Shown piece after piece: positions 50,549 through 59,799 of a stretch of DNA of 64,000 nucleotides. This DNA comes from Paenibacillus taihuensis (lineage in GTDB: Bacteria; Bacillota; Bacilli; Paenibacillales; Paenibacillaceae), in the NCBI RefSeq assembly GCF_003386535.1, contig NZ_QTTN01000002.1, positions 1 through 64,000 of the forward strand, written 5' to 3'. The translations under genes and the position numbers were made by a program. The notes beneath the pieces were generated by a model. It worked only from the letters and a program-made list of their open reading frames with translations. It was not told the origin of the DNA and did not search any database. Within the stretch, counting starts at the first letter, position 1, and every line of letters starts with the position of its first letter.

Positions 50549-51532
50549 TTAGCGCTGCCTTAGAATCACGAGTTCATGCTCCATATCAGGCGGAATTGGC
50601 GCTTCGAATTCCAGGTACTCGCCGGATCGTGGATGGACAAAGCCAAGAACTGCTGCATGCAGCGCTTGCCCCTTCAGTCCAATCGTCTTGTTGCGGCCGT
50701 AGATCGGATCACCTGCAAGAGGATGCCCGATATATTTCATATGTACGCGGATTTGATGCGTGCGGCCTGTCTCCAGCTTCAGCTCGAGCAGCGTATAGTC
50801 GCCGAACCGTTCCACCACTTGAAAATGGGTTACGGCCTCCTTGCTGCCTTTGTGTATGACCGTGAACAGCTTGCGATCCTTCGGATCTCTGCCGATAGGC
50901 GCATCGACTGTTCCATGCTCATGCGGCATATTGCCGTGTACGAGCGCGATATACTTGCGCGTAACGCTGTGCTCCTTGAGCTGTGCGGCTAGCGACGAAT
51001 GTGCAAGATCGTTCTTCGCCGCCATCAGCAGTCCCGAAGTGTCCTTATCAATACGATGCACAATGCCCGGACGCAGCACGCCATTGATTCCGGAGAGGTC
51101 CTTACAATGGTACATGAGCGCATTGACGACCGTGCCGGAATAGTGGCCCGGCGCTGGATGTACGACCATGCCGCGCGGTTTGTTGATGACGATGACATCG
51201 CTGTCCTCGTACACCACATCGAGCGGGATCGGCTGCGCCTCAATGACCGCAGCCTCCGGTTCAGGGATAATAACCGTGACCAGATCGGCCACGGCTAGTT
51301 TGTAATTCGCTTTGACGGCACGTCCATTGACGAGCACGGCTCCGTTCTTAATCCAATCCTGCACCTGCGTGCGGGATACGGCGCCCTCCTCCAGACTCTC
51401 CGTCACATATTTATCAAGTCGCTCGCCGGCTTCATTCTCGTCCACCGTGAATGCGAGCGGCTCCTCATTGAATAAATTGAGTTCCTTGTTGTCCATTAAG
51501 TTCATCTTGTCCATCTCGTTCTTTTCGGTCAT
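50549..51532 (-). CDS. RluD-family 23S rRNA pseudouridine synthase (YlyB-like)
   Basis: The product is about 327 residues. An S4 RNA-binding domain (GERLDKYVTESLEEGAVSRT) precedes the catalytic domain with the active Asp in IVHRIDKDTSGLLMAAKND and GRTHQIRVHMKYIGHPLAGD. The start ATG (MTEKNEMDK) has GGAG six bases upstream and lies inside lspA, a 68-base overlap. The lspA-rluD-pyr order matches B. subtilis lspA-ylyB-pyrR apart from dapL. Confidence 0.93.
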   Translation of the reverse strand: MTEKNEMDKMNLMDNKELNLFNEEPLAFTVDENEAGERLDKYVTESLEEGAVSRTQVQDWIKNGAVLVNGRAVKANYKLAVADLVTVIIPEPEAAVIEAQPIPLDVVYEDSDVIVINKPRGMVVHPAPGHYSGTVVNALMYHCKDLSGINGVLRPGIVHRIDKDTSGLLMAAKNDLAHSSLAAQLKEHSVTRKYIALVHGNMPHEHGTVDAPIGRDPKDRKLFTVIHKGSKEAVTHFQVVERFGDYTLLELKLETGRTHQIRVHMKYIGHPLAGDPIYGRNKTIGLKGQALHAAVLGFVHPRSGEYLEFEAPIPPDMEHELVILRQR

Positions 51533-52004
51533 TCGAATCTCCGTTCTCTTTCTTCGATGTAATAAACGCATCCAACAGGATTAGGACGACGCCGACAAAA
51601 ATACCGGAGTCCGCCAGGTTAAAGATCGGGAACACATAGCTGCCGAATGTGAATTGCAGAAAATCGACTACTTGGCCATATAGAGCACGTTCCAGGAAAT
51701 TGCCTAGTGCGCCGCCAAGGACCATGCCAAGGCCAGCAAGCAGCAAAGCTCTGCCGGAATTGCGAATTTTCAATATGTACCATATGATGCCGACCACAAC
51801 GACAATTGTAATGGCAACGAAGAACAAGCGCTGATTCTGCAAAATACTGAACGCCGCGCCTTTATTTCGGACGGACGTAATGACGAAGAAATCTCCGATT
51901 ACATGTTTTTGCTCACCGAGCGTTACGCTGTGCTCAATCCATTTTTTGCTCAAATAGTCCACTACGAATACGAATACTGCAAGCCAATAATAGTAATATT
52001 TCAC
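51465..52004 (-). CDS. lspA: Lipoprotein signal peptidase (signal peptidase II)
   Basis: The 179-residue membrane aspartyl peptidase removes lipoprotein signal peptides. It has four helices and the catalytic signatures GGALGNFLERALYGQVVDFL and FPIFNLADSGI. GTG start with AAGGGGG eight bases upstream. The hydrophilic C-terminal tail (KKENGDSNDRKERDGQDE...) is about 25 residues longer than usual and corresponds to the part overlapped by rluD. Several lipoproteins in this window are its likely substrates. Confidence 0.95.
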   Translation of the reverse strand: MKYYYYWLAVFVFVVDYLSKKWIEHSVTLGEQKHVIGDFFVITSVRNKGAAFSILQNQRLFFVAITIVVVVGIIWYILKIRNSGRALLLAGLGMVLGGALGNFLERALYGQVVDFLQFTFGSYVFPIFNLADSGIFVGVVLILLDAFITSKKENGDSNDRKERDGQDELNGQQGTQFIQ

Positions 52005-52198
52005 AGCATATGCCCCCTTGTCCCCAACATTGTAGCATATGAAGGCTATTGCAGACTAGGGGCATGGACCTCAGCCCCTTCTGCCAGTGTATCCATGAAT
52101 GCCCGTCTCTAAAAATGGCGCTCAGTGCAGAAACTATCGTCACGAAGCAGCAGCTTAAGCATTATTACCAAGCTAAGACGAAAAGAGGGCTTGCACTG

Positions 52199-52915
52199 AT
52201 GACGAACCCGAACTTAACGAACACCCAGCTTCGCAATTTGCGCAGCAGCCTTGTCGTGGAGAAAGCAGCCATCGAACAGCGTTTGGCAAGCAGCGATCAT
52301 TACGGCTTGGCCAACTCATACAAAGATTATTCAGGTGATCTATCCTCCTATGATAACCATCCTGGCGATGCGGCTACAGAAACGTACGAGCGCGGCAAAG
52401 ACATAGCGCTTCATGAGCAGGAAGAGCTTCACTTAAACCGGATCAATTCAGCGCTTGAAGCGATGGATAATGGCTCCTATGGGCAATGCCGGACCTGCGG
52501 CGAGCAAATTCCGTACGCGCGGCTGCAGGCGCTGCCTGACACGCTATATTGCACGGTACATTCGCCTCGTCAGGACGTGTCTGATCGTCGCCCAGTGGAA
52601 GAGCAGTTCCTCTACCCTCCGTTCGGCAGAACGAGCATGGATGATCATGAGGACGGCTATAACGGCTTCGACGGCGAGGATGCTTGGCAAATCGTCGAGT
52701 CATTCGGCAATTCCGATTCACCCGCCATGTCGGAAAATCGGGATGTTCAGCGTTACGAGGAAGTTGGCATCGAAGCTGATGAAGCCGACGGCTATGTCGA
52801 GACGCTCGAGAGCTTCCTCGCTACCGATATTACTGGCAAGCATGTCAGTGTCGTCCGCAACAAACAGTATTACGACTATATGGAGCATGAAGAAGGCGAT
52901 CATGCGCTGGAATAA
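52199..52915 (+). CDS. TraR/DksA-type zinc-finger protein (YteA/YlyA-like)
   Basis: The product is 238 residues. A long helical hairpin (RNLRSSLVVEKAAIEQRLAS...) leads into GQCRTCGEQIPYARLQALPD, the DksA-type zinc finger, where the expected second CxxC pair is reduced to a single Cys (YCTVHSP). An acidic tail of about 110 residues follows. In B. subtilis YlyA sits at the same place and affects late sporulation transcription. This is the only + strand gene in the right half of the window. The start ATG is nine bases after AAAAGAGGG. Confidence 0.85.
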   Translation: MTNPNLTNTQLRNLRSSLVVEKAAIEQRLASSDHYGLANSYKDYSGDLSSYDNHPGDAATETYERGKDIALHEQEELHLNRINSALEAMDNGSYGQCRTCGEQIPYARLQALPDTLYCTVHSPRQDVSDRRPVEEQFLYPPFGRTSMDDHEDGYNGFDGEDAWQIVESFGNSDSPAMSENRDVQRYEEVGIEADEADGYVETLESFLATDITGKHVSVVRNKQYYDYMEHEEGDHALE

Positions 52916-52959
52916 ATAATGCCAGCGGATCGCCGAAGGTTGCCGAAGGATAAAGAAGA

Positions 52960-53304
52960 TCAGTAAGTTTTGCCTTCCAGCTGATGCTGGACAATACGCA
53001 CAATATCGGCAATGTAATCCCCGATAATGGGCAAATTGAGGGCTCCGAGCAACTGAAGCACGTACAGAATCGTTCCGGCGAAGAAAGTGAATCCGATCGC
53101 AGTGCCGATGCCGCGCGATATACCACCAAGCAGATTGCGCCACATGAGCGAAAATGGCCGGTTAAGCAGCAGCACATAATCGGCGATTTGCGATCGTTCC
53201 ATTTCGCTCGCGACCTTCTGCAGCCGTTTCTCCAACGCATCGATGGAATGGCGAACGCCTTTCAGATCACGGTCCTGATTATCATCCTTCACAGTCGTAG
53301 ACAT
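52960..53304 (-). CDS. DUF5665 membrane protein
   Basis: The 114-residue protein has an N-terminal coiled-coil part (SIDALEKRLQKVASEMERSQ), the motif IADYVLLLNRPFSLMWRNLL with GGISRGIG, and one or two membrane segments (AIGFTFFAGTILYVLQLLGA). This matches the DUF5665 family of unknown role. The start is the ATG of MSTTVKDD behind GGGAGGG. It is convergent with the YlyA-like gene, 44 bases apart, with no clear terminator between. Confidence 0.8.
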   Translation of the reverse strand: MSTTVKDDNQDRDLKGVRHSIDALEKRLQKVASEMERSQIADYVLLLNRPFSLMWRNLLGGISRGIGTAIGFTFFAGTILYVLQLLGALNLPIIGDYIADIVRIVQHQLEGKTY

Positions 53305-53341
53305 GGATATATATCCCTCCCAGGGCTGTGGGCACAAACAA

Positions 53342-53412
53342 TGCCCATGCACGGCGATGAGACAAGCGGCAATTGCCGCTCGCCCCGCGCTTATGTGCAT
53401 GGGCGTTCGTGT
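53342..53412. repeat. Large inverted repeat downstream of ileS
   Basis: GCCCATGCAC (53343-53352) pairs with GTGCATGGGC (53395-53404); inside is the palindrome GCGGCAATTGCCGC (53366-53379). On the minus strand only ATTGTTTGTG follows, so termination would be weak. It separates ileS from the DUF5665 gene. Confidence 0.7.
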
Positions 53413-53432
53413 TGTTTGCAGCTATGAGGTTA

Positions 53433-56400
53433 CTATACCCTTACAATCGAAATTCCAATCTCGCGGTCGCCAAGCGATACGCGTTCCATATCGCCCGACT
53501 TCGCATACTCCACGCTCTTCAGCAGCACGTTCTCGAACAGAACAGCTTCGAATGCAGTAAGTGCCGCTTGCAGCTCAGCATCTACGTCAAGCACAAGGTC
53601 AATCCGCAATTCGATAGGCAGGTCGAGCTTCTTGCGTGTATCCTGAACCGCGCGGATCACTTCTCGAACAAGACCTTCTTGCTCCAGCTCAGGCGTAATG
53701 TCGGTGTTGATCGCAACGGTCAGCTGATAGCCGGATGCCGAAGCGAAACCGGACTTCGCTTGCTTCTCCACAAGCAGCTCATCAAGCGTGATGTCGAGGC
53801 TCTCGCCTTCTGGCGACTTGAATGTCAGTACGCCAGCCTTCACGATCTCGCTTGTTTGCTGCGCTGTGAGGGACTTCAGGTAGCCTTGGATCGGACCGAC
53901 ATGCTTGCCGTACTTCTTGCCCGCTACTTTGAGGTTCAGCTTGAATGTGAAGTCAACGAAGCCGCTGTCGCCGCTTGCAATCGTGATTGCTTTTACGTTG
54001 ATTTCATCCTTTATGATATCCTCGTAAGCTGCCAAGTCAAACTCGTTATCAAGCGCGACGATCAGCTCAGATAGCGGTTGACGCGTCTTGATGCCCGTCT
54101 CGTTACGAACGTTACGCGCCAGCTCAACGATCTGTCTCGCTGTTTCCATATCGCGCTCAAGCTTCTCGTCAATTGCTGCTTCATTCGCTTTCGGATAGTC
54201 AGCCAGATGCACGCTGCTGCCATCGCCAAGGTTCGTGTACACGTCCTCAGCAAGAAGCGGTGCGAATGGCGCGATCAGGCGGGACAATGTCAGCAATACT
54301 CTGCGCAAAGTGCCGTAAGCATCAAGCTTATCATCAGTCAAACCGCTGCCCCAGAAACGGTCACGCGAACGGCGGATGTACCAGTTGCTCATCTCGTCTA
54401 CGAATACTTCAATGCCTTTGGCTGCATTCAAGAAGTCATAGTTCGTCAAGCTCTTATTCACTTGAACCTCAAGGCTGTTCAGTCGCGATACGATCCAGCG
54501 GTCCAGCTGATTCTCGGATACACGAGCCGGCTGAGTAGCTGGGTCGTAGCCGTCGATCGAAGCATACAGCGCGAAGAACGCGTGCGTATTCACGATCGTA
54601 TCGATGACTTTCGACTTCGCTTCACCTACGATGCCGCGGGAGAAACGTTTGCTGTTCCATGGCGCGCTGTCTGCAAGAAGCGCCCAGCGGAATGCATCTG
54701 TGCCGTACTCGCCGATGATTTCCCACGGGTCGATGACGTTGCCCTTCGACTTCGACATCTTCTGGCCGTTCTCATCGAGGATGTGGCCTGTCGAGATAAC
54801 GGCTTTGTACGGCGCCTTGCCGTTATAGAGCGTCGAAACCGCCAGCAAGCTGAAGAACCAGCCGCGCGTCTGGTCGATCCCTTCGCAGATGATGTCAGCC
54901 GGATATTGCTCGGCGAACGTCTGCTCATTCTCGAACGGGTGGTGATACTGCGCGAACGGCATCGAGCCGCTGTCGAACCAAACGTCGACAACCTCGGACG
55001 TTCTTGTCATTACGCCGCCTTCGCAGTGCGGACAGTGCAGCTTCACTTCATCCACGTATGGCTTATGCAGCTCGATATCTTCCGAGATCGGCGTCGTCGA
55101 TCGCGCGACGAGATCCGCTCTGCTGCCTGGCGAATGCTGACCGCCGCAGCTGTCGCAGATCCAAACGTTCAGCGGCGTACCCCAGTAGCGGTTACGGCTG
55201 ATGTTCCAATCTACGAGATCTTCAAGGAATTTGCCGAAGCGGCCTTCACGGATGTGGCCCGGGTACCATTCCACGCCGCTGTTGTTCGCGATCAGTTGAT
55301 CCTTCACAGCCGTCGTCTCGATGAACCAGCTGTCTGTCGCATAGTAGATCAGTGGTGTCTTACAACGCCAGCAGAACGGATAGCTGTGCTCATAACGCTC
55401 TTTGGAGAAGAGCAATCCGCGCTCGCTAAGCATTTTCACGATGTCAACATCGCACTCTTTAACGAAACGACCGGCAAGATCGGTTACTGCATCCACGTAG
55501 CGGCCTGCTCCGTCTACAACGTTCAAGAAGCTTACGCCGTTCGCACGAGCAACTTTATAGTCATCATCACCGTGAGCTGGTGCGATATGAACGATACCTG
55601 TACCGCTTGTATCGCTGACGAAATCGCCAGGGATGATGAAGTGACCGTTCTCAACGTCCGCATATTTGAACGGCGGCTGATACTTCTTGCCAAGCAGCTC
55701 CTCGCCCTTCAGCGACTCTCCTACCTCGTACTCGCCTTTCATGACGCTCTCGACGAGCGCTTTAGCCACGATGAACACTTCACCGTTTTGCGTGACGCGG
55801 ACATACTCCAGATTCGGGTTAACGGCGAGCGCCACGTTCGCTGGAAGCGTCCAAGGCGTTGTCGTCCATGCCAGCACCGACTCGTTCGAATCGACAAGCT
55901 TGAACTTCACCGTTGCACTGAGATCCTTCACATCTTCGTAGCCTTGCGCTACTTCGTGCGAGCTCAATGTGGTTTGGCAGCAAGGGCAGTACGGGCTTAC
56001 GCGGTGACCGCGGTACAACAGCCCTTTGCCATGGATAGTCGAGAGGATTTGCCATACGCTCTCGATATAGTTGTTATTCAGGGTAATGTACGGATCGTCC
56101 ATATTCGTCCAGTACGCAATTGCTTCAGTCAGCTCGCGCCATTGACGCTCGTACTCGAATACGCTGTTTTTACATTTGTTGATGAATGCTTCTACGCCAT
56201 AATTCTCGATCTCTTGCTTGCCGGAGATGCCGAGCTGCTTCTCAACACCCAGCTCGACCGGCAAACCGTGTGTATCCCAGCCTGCTTTACGCACTACGCG
56301 GTAGCCGTCCATCGTTTTGTAGCGGCAGATGAAGTCCTTGATAACACGGCCAAGCACGTGCCCGATGTGCGGTGCACCGTTCGCTGTCGGCGGGCCCTCG

Positions 56401-56528
56401 TAGAATACGAAATTCGGCTTACCCTCCCGATTTACGATCGATTGCTTGAACGTATCTTCCTCTTTCCACTTCGCCAGGACACGCATGTCGCGGCTTCTTG
56501 CCTTCTCTTTCACGTCGACGCGTTGCAT
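53433..56528 (-). CDS. ileS: Isoleucyl-tRNA synthetase, IleS2 type
   Basis: The 1031-residue class I synthetase charges tRNA-Ile. The HIGH motif is in GPPTANGAPHIGHVLGRVIK, and KMSKS is exact in NGQKMSKSKGNVIDP. Length above 1000, the HIGHVLGR wording, and lack of the C-terminal zinc finger of ordinary bacterial IleS point to the IleS2 (eukaryote-like) group, which is typically poorly inhibited by mupirocin. Three internal CxxC pairs (CPCC, CDSC, CPHC) may bind zinc. I start at MQRVDVKEKARSRDM, behind AAAGGGG. A T-box leader precedes it. Confidence 0.96.
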   Translation of the reverse strand: MQRVDVKEKARSRDMRVLAKWKEEDTFKQSIVNREGKPNFVFYEGPPTANGAPHIGHVLGRVIKDFICRYKTMDGYRVVRKAGWDTHGLPVELGVEKQLGISGKQEIENYGVEAFINKCKNSVFEYERQWRELTEAIAYWTNMDDPYITLNNNYIESVWQILSTIHGKGLLYRGHRVSPYCPCCQTTLSSHEVAQGYEDVKDLSATVKFKLVDSNESVLAWTTTPWTLPANVALAVNPNLEYVRVTQNGEVFIVAKALVESVMKGEYEVGESLKGEELLGKKYQPPFKYADVENGHFIIPGDFVSDTSGTGIVHIAPAHGDDDYKVARANGVSFLNVVDGAGRYVDAVTDLAGRFVKECDVDIVKMLSERGLLFSKERYEHSYPFCWRCKTPLIYYATDSWFIETTAVKDQLIANNSGVEWYPGHIREGRFGKFLEDLVDWNISRNRYWGTPLNVWICDSCGGQHSPGSRADLVARSTTPISEDIELHKPYVDEVKLHCPHCEGGVMTRTSEVVDVWFDSGSMPFAQYHHPFENEQTFAEQYPADIICEGIDQTRGWFFSLLAVSTLYNGKAPYKAVISTGHILDENGQKMSKSKGNVIDPWEIIGEYGTDAFRWALLADSAPWNSKRFSRGIVGEAKSKVIDTIVNTHAFFALYASIDGYDPATQPARVSENQLDRWIVSRLNSLEVQVNKSLTNYDFLNAAKGIEVFVDEMSNWYIRRSRDRFWGSGLTDDKLDAYGTLRRVLLTLSRLIAPFAPLLAEDVYTNLGDGSSVHLADYPKANEAAIDEKLERDMETARQIVELARNVRNETGIKTRQPLSELIVALDNEFDLAAYEDIIKDEINVKAITIASGDSGFVDFTFKLNLKVAGKKYGKHVGPIQGYLKSLTAQQTSEIVKAGVLTFKSPEGESLDITLDELLVEKQAKSGFASASGYQLTVAINTDITPELEQEGLVREVIRAVQDTRKKLDLPIELRIDLVLDVDAELQAALTAFEAVLFENVLLKSVEYAKSGDMERVSLGDREIGISIVRV

Positions 56529-56554
56529 CTCATCAATCCCCTTTCCCTCATTCA

Positions 56555-56850
56555 GAAAAAATAAAAAAGCCCCGCCCCCATCAAGGGACGAGACTTGTGC
56601 TCGCGTTACCACCCTAATTCCAAGCTACGCAAATAAAAGCCCGCTCGCTTGGCACCTTCGTCACGGATGCATGCATCCGAGTTCCCTCTAACGGTGGACG
56701 TCCGGCTGACGCTTACTGCTTATGGCATCCATAAGGTTCGGCATCGCTTCTCGGAGATGATATTCTGCAAGCATCAGCTCACCGGCTTTCAGCATAGACC
56801 GGCTCTCTGTGGAGCTATCCGCTTGCGTACTCGTTCTCGTCAACGAAATA
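56555..56850 (-). ncRNA. T-box riboswitch of ileS
   Basis: The minus-strand leader contains the T-box proper, AGGGTGGTAACGCGAGC (within 56598-56620), then a terminator stem GTCTCGTCCC...GGGGGCGGGGC followed by TTTTTTATTTTTT (56596-56555). The start of stem I is CCACAGAGAGCCGG. In the specifier region GAATATCATC, ATC fits an isoleucine codon. Uncharged tRNA-Ile would stabilise the antiterminator and turn ileS on. Confidence 0.93.
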
Positions 56851-56873
56851 CGTATATAGATTGATTATTACCA

Positions 56874-56902
56874 TTTATACGCCATTCCAATACAAATGTC
56901 AA
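56874..56902 (-). promoter_or_regulatory. Sigma-A promoter of ileS
   Basis: On the minus strand TTGACA (56902-56897), 17 bases, TATAAA (56879-56874). It lies between divIVA and the T-box. Confidence 0.85.
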
Positions 56903-56920
56903 ACGCATAACGGTACATTT

Positions 56921-57421
56921 TTAAATGCCGCGTACAATTTCCGGAGCAATGGCCGGTGCGTGCCCTTCAAGCGAATCCCAGCTGTCATGGCTGAGCAGAT
57001 CAAGCTGCGCTTCCACGAGCGTCCGGAATCTTGCGCGGTAGATCGAAGCTTGCTTTCTCAGCTCTTCAACCTCCAGCGCAATTTTGCGGGATTTGTTAAG
57101 CGATTCGTTAATGATACGATCCGCGTTCTTCTCCGCTTCTTTCACGATGAGCTGCGCTTCCTTCTTCGCGTTGCCCCGCACTTCATCAGCCGCTTCTTGC
57201 GCGACGATAATCGTCTTGCTCAGCGTCTCTTCAATGTTCGCGAAGTGGTTCAGCTTCTCCTGCAGGGCGAGTGCCTGGTTCTGGATCTCTTTGTTCTCGC
57301 GAATGAGCGCTTCATAGTCTTTGATGACTTGATCGAGAAACTCATTCACTTCATCCTCGTCGTATCCGCGAAGACGTCTGCCAAATTCCTTGTTATGTAT
57401 GTCCAATGGCGTGAGCGGCAT
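56921..57421 (-). CDS. divIVA: DivIVA-family cell division protein
   Basis: The 166-residue protein has the conserved N-terminal curvature-sensing domain (PLTPLDIHNKEFGRRLRGYD, EDEVNEFLDQVIKDYEALI) and long coiled coils. DivIVA gathers at septa and poles and, in sporulating bacilli, positions Min proteins and the chromosome. AGGAGG precedes the ATG. It closes the yggS-sepF-yggT-ylmH cluster, as in Bacillus. Confidence 0.95.
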   Translation of the reverse strand: MPLTPLDIHNKEFGRRLRGYDEDEVNEFLDQVIKDYEALIRENKEIQNQALALQEKLNHFANIEETLSKTIIVAQEAADEVRGNAKKEAQLIVKEAEKNADRIINESLNKSRKIALEVEELRKQASIYRARFRTLVEAQLDLLSHDSWDSLEGHAPAIAPEIVRGI

Positions 57422-57532
57422 TGGCGCACCTCCTGATTGTTATCGAAGGGGAGAAAACGTGAGGACGTTTAATCCTTCCAGAATAAGTTTATCTTCTCAT
57501 TTCGACAAGTGAAGCCAATTTCCTGCAAATAC

Positions 57533-58315
57533 TTAGATAAATTTGCCGATTTTGACTCTTACTCTGCCCTTTTTCGTTAATCCTTCAACAACAAGCACCT
57601 TGAAACGGCCAAGACCTTGCATCGAGACGACGTCGCCTTCCTTCAGCGGAGTGGACGGATCCTCTTCCACTCTCCAATTAACTCGGCATCTGCCAGCACG
57701 AATCGGATCGACGATCTTCGTCCGGCTAATCCGGTGAACGTCGCTTGCGATACCGTCAAGACGCAAAGAAGCCACCGACAAGTTCATCTCCTCCATAGCA
57801 GACACTGCCGGTTGCAGCTTCGCAAGCGGCAATATTTCCGTCAGGACGTGAACGCGGTGGACTTGTCGCAAATGAATGTTGATGTAATCGGCGATCTCCT
57901 CCAAGACGAGGCAGTGGCACTTGTCTTCATGGATATGCAAATCACCGATTCGATCGCGCTTAATGCCGAGTCCGAGCAAGGCGCCAAGATAATCGCCGTG
58001 GTCGAGCTCGAGATGACCCTGCGTATCGCCCGATACTTCGATCAATGCGATACCTTCCGGCTCATCGTCAAGATAACGGTAGTCCGGCGCGATAATGGCT
58101 CGACTGCGCTCAGCGCCTTCATACCCGCCGAACAGCTTGACTTGCACCGCCGGATTCCGGTTCACAAGCGAAGTTACAATCTCCGCTTGTCTCGGATCTA
58201 GAAAATCAGTCTTCTTCACTTCGTGCAAATTCGCAGCTCGTTCGATCCACTCTTCAGCCCGGTCAACGAAAGCACGCTCATCCGGATGGAAGTGAACGTA
58301 GATTTCGTTCTTCAT
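57533..58315 (-). CDS. ylmH: YlmH, S4-domain RNA-binding protein
   Basis: The 260-residue protein has the YlmH N-terminal domains (FHPDERAFVDRAEEWIERA, then YLGALLGLGIKRDRIGDLHI) and a C-terminal S4 domain (PLKEGDVVSMQGLGRFKVLV). YlmH binds stalled or split ribosomes and is tied to division phenotypes (family knowledge). Its ATG overlaps the yggT stop (ATGA), so translation is coupled. Confidence 0.95.
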   Translation of the reverse strand: MKNEIYVHFHPDERAFVDRAEEWIERAANLHEVKKTDFLDPRQAEIVTSLVNRNPAVQVKLFGGYEGAERSRAIIAPDYRYLDDEPEGIALIEVSGDTQGHLELDHGDYLGALLGLGIKRDRIGDLHIHEDKCHCLVLEEIADYINIHLRQVHRVHVLTEILPLAKLQPAVSAMEEMNLSVASLRLDGIASDVHRISRTKIVDPIRAGRCRVNWRVEEDPSTPLKEGDVVSMQGLGRFKVLVVEGLTKKGRVRVKIGKFI

Positions 58316-58575
58316 ACGATCATATCGATAACCGAAATCAAACCAAGTGCTACGAAACGCAGTGCGAACAGCGCTACGATCGGAGAGATATCGATTACGC
58401 CGCCAATGGACGGAATAAATCTGCGGAATGGCGCGAGATAGGGCTCAACTAGCTTGCCAAGCAGCTCGCCGATAAAGCTTTCGCGCAAGCTAGGCAGCCA
58501 GGAAAGCAGGACGTATGCGATAATCATATACGTGTAAATTTGGGATAGTGTTAAAACCAGGTTTGCAATGTCCAA
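58312..58575 (-). CDS. YggT family membrane protein (YlmG)
   Basis: The 87-residue protein has two membrane helices and the family motif LVEPYLAPFRRFIPSIGGVI preceding DISPIVALFAL. The start is TTG with GAGGTGA seven bases upstream. It lies between sepF and ylmH in the usual order. YggT proteins are linked to osmotic and division phenotypes; the mechanism is unknown. Confidence 0.93.
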   Translation of the reverse strand: MDIANLVLTLSQIYTYMIIAYVLLSWLPSLRESFIGELLGKLVEPYLAPFRRFIPSIGGVIDISPIVALFALRFVALGLISVIDMIV

Positions 58576-58582
58576 CTTACGG

Positions 58583-59032
58583 TCACCTCATCTTTTTGTT
58601 GTAATCTTGTTCGTCGACCAGCATCTCGGATATCGCGCCTTGAATCTCCACTGTGTCCGGAGTGCACAAAAAAATATTCGGACCGACTTTCGAAATGCCG
58701 CCGTTCAGCGCGTAGATCGTACCGCTCAAGAAGTCAACGATACGCACCGCCTGATCCGAGCGCACGCGCTGCAAATTGACAACGACCGAACGGCGTGAAC
58801 GAAGATGGTCGGCAATTTCTTGCGCTTCCTCGTAGGAACGCGGCTCATTCAGAATGACACGGACATTTTTCTGCGAATGAATGCTGACGATATTATTACC
58901 CTTTGCAGTCTGTTTACGTGCTTCGAATGCAGAAGTTTCAACTTCTTGTTCTTCATGATTATCAATTCGCTCGCGTTCTACAACTTCTTCTTCGTCCTGC
59001 AAGCCGAGAAAATTCATGAACTTGTTCATCAT
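58583..59032 (-). CDS. sepF: Cell division protein SepF
   Basis: The 149-residue protein starts with the membrane-targeting amphipathic helix ([16 protein letters not shown]), then an acidic linker and the SepF beta domain ([40 protein letters not shown]). SepF anchors FtsZ to the membrane and shapes the septum. It is in the canonical division cluster. Confidence 0.96.
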   Translation of the reverse strand: MMNKFMNFLGLQDEEEVVERERIDNHEEQEVETSAFEARKQTAKGNNIVSIHSQKNVRVILNEPRSYEEAQEIADHLRSRRSVVVNLQRVRSDQAVRIVDFLSGTIYALNGGISKVGPNIFLCTPDTVEIQGAISEMLVDEQDYNKKMR

Positions 59033-59074
59033 TTCGAATCGCCCACTTTCTCTTCAGTTTATGAAAGGTTTCCC

Positions 59075-59797
59075 CTAGCTCTTCCCGACAAGTACCGTTC
59101 CAAGTCTTAGCCATGTTGCGCCTTCTTCTACAGCTACCTCGAAGTCACCGGACATGCCCATCGACAGGCCTGTAATCGGCTCCCGAAGAATGGCGCTCTC
59201 ATTCAATTCATCTCTGAGCTGTCTTAAACCGCGAAATACGGGACGCGACTGCTCGCCATCGCTGTCCAGCGGCGCCATCGTCATCAAACCGGCAACCTTG
59301 ATGTGTGAATAAGCGGCCAGCTCTTTAACGAAGCTTCCAAGCTCCTCCGGCTGCAGTCCGTGCTTGCTCTCTTCCCCGGATACGTTCACCTGAATAAAGC
59401 AAGGTACGACAATACCCAACTGCTCTGCACGTCTTTCAATTGCCTGTACGAGCGATAGCCGGTCCAATGAGTGTATGTATGTGAATTTCCCGACGACATC
59501 TTTGACTTTGTTCGTTTGAAGCGATCCGATAAAATGCCATACGGCTTGTCCAGCCGGCGAATGGTCCGTACTGCTGTCCCAGTTCGTCCCAGTTATTGCG
59601 TTCCACTTGTCCGAAGCATCCTGCCAGCGATTCTCGCCCAGATGAACGAGGCCCGCTCCAAGCACTTGCTGCGTTAGTTCGACGCCAACATACTTCGTGA
59701 CGGCGATAAGTTCAATCTCCGAGCGCGATCTGCCGCTTCTGGCACAAGCCTGAGCGAGCTGCTGCTCTACATGTTCAATTCGTTGCAATAAGGTCAC
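59075..59797 (-). CDS. PLP homeostasis protein, YggS/PROSC family (YlmE)
   Basis: The product is about 240 residues with an alanine-racemase-like barrel; the PLP lysine is in ELIAVTKYVG, with HFIGSLQTNKVKDVVG, FIQVNVSGEESKHGL and GLSMGMSGDFEVAVEEGATW following. The start is GTG with AAGGAG ten bases upstream, only two bases after the pgeF stop; a longer reading lacks support. It binds PLP without known catalysis and balances vitamin B6 and amino-acid pools. Confidence 0.94.
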   Translation of the reverse strand: MTLLQRIEHVEQQLAQACARSGRSRSEIELIAVTKYVGVELTQQVLGAGLVHLGENRWQDASDKWNAITGTNWDSSTDHSPAGQAVWHFIGSLQTNKVKDVVGKFTYIHSLDRLSLVQAIERRAEQLGIVVPCFIQVNVSGEESKHGLQPEELGSFVKELAAYSHIKVAGLMTMAPLDSDGEQSRPVFRGLRQLRDELNESAILREPITGLSMGMSGDFEVAVEEGATWLRLGTVLVGKS

Positions 59798-59799
59798 GC

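Noticed and set aside
54078-56564. Very long open frame on the + strand opposite ileS
   Set aside because: It mirrors ileS codon bias, has no ribosome binding site and no recognisable protein motif; the minus frame is unmistakably IleS.
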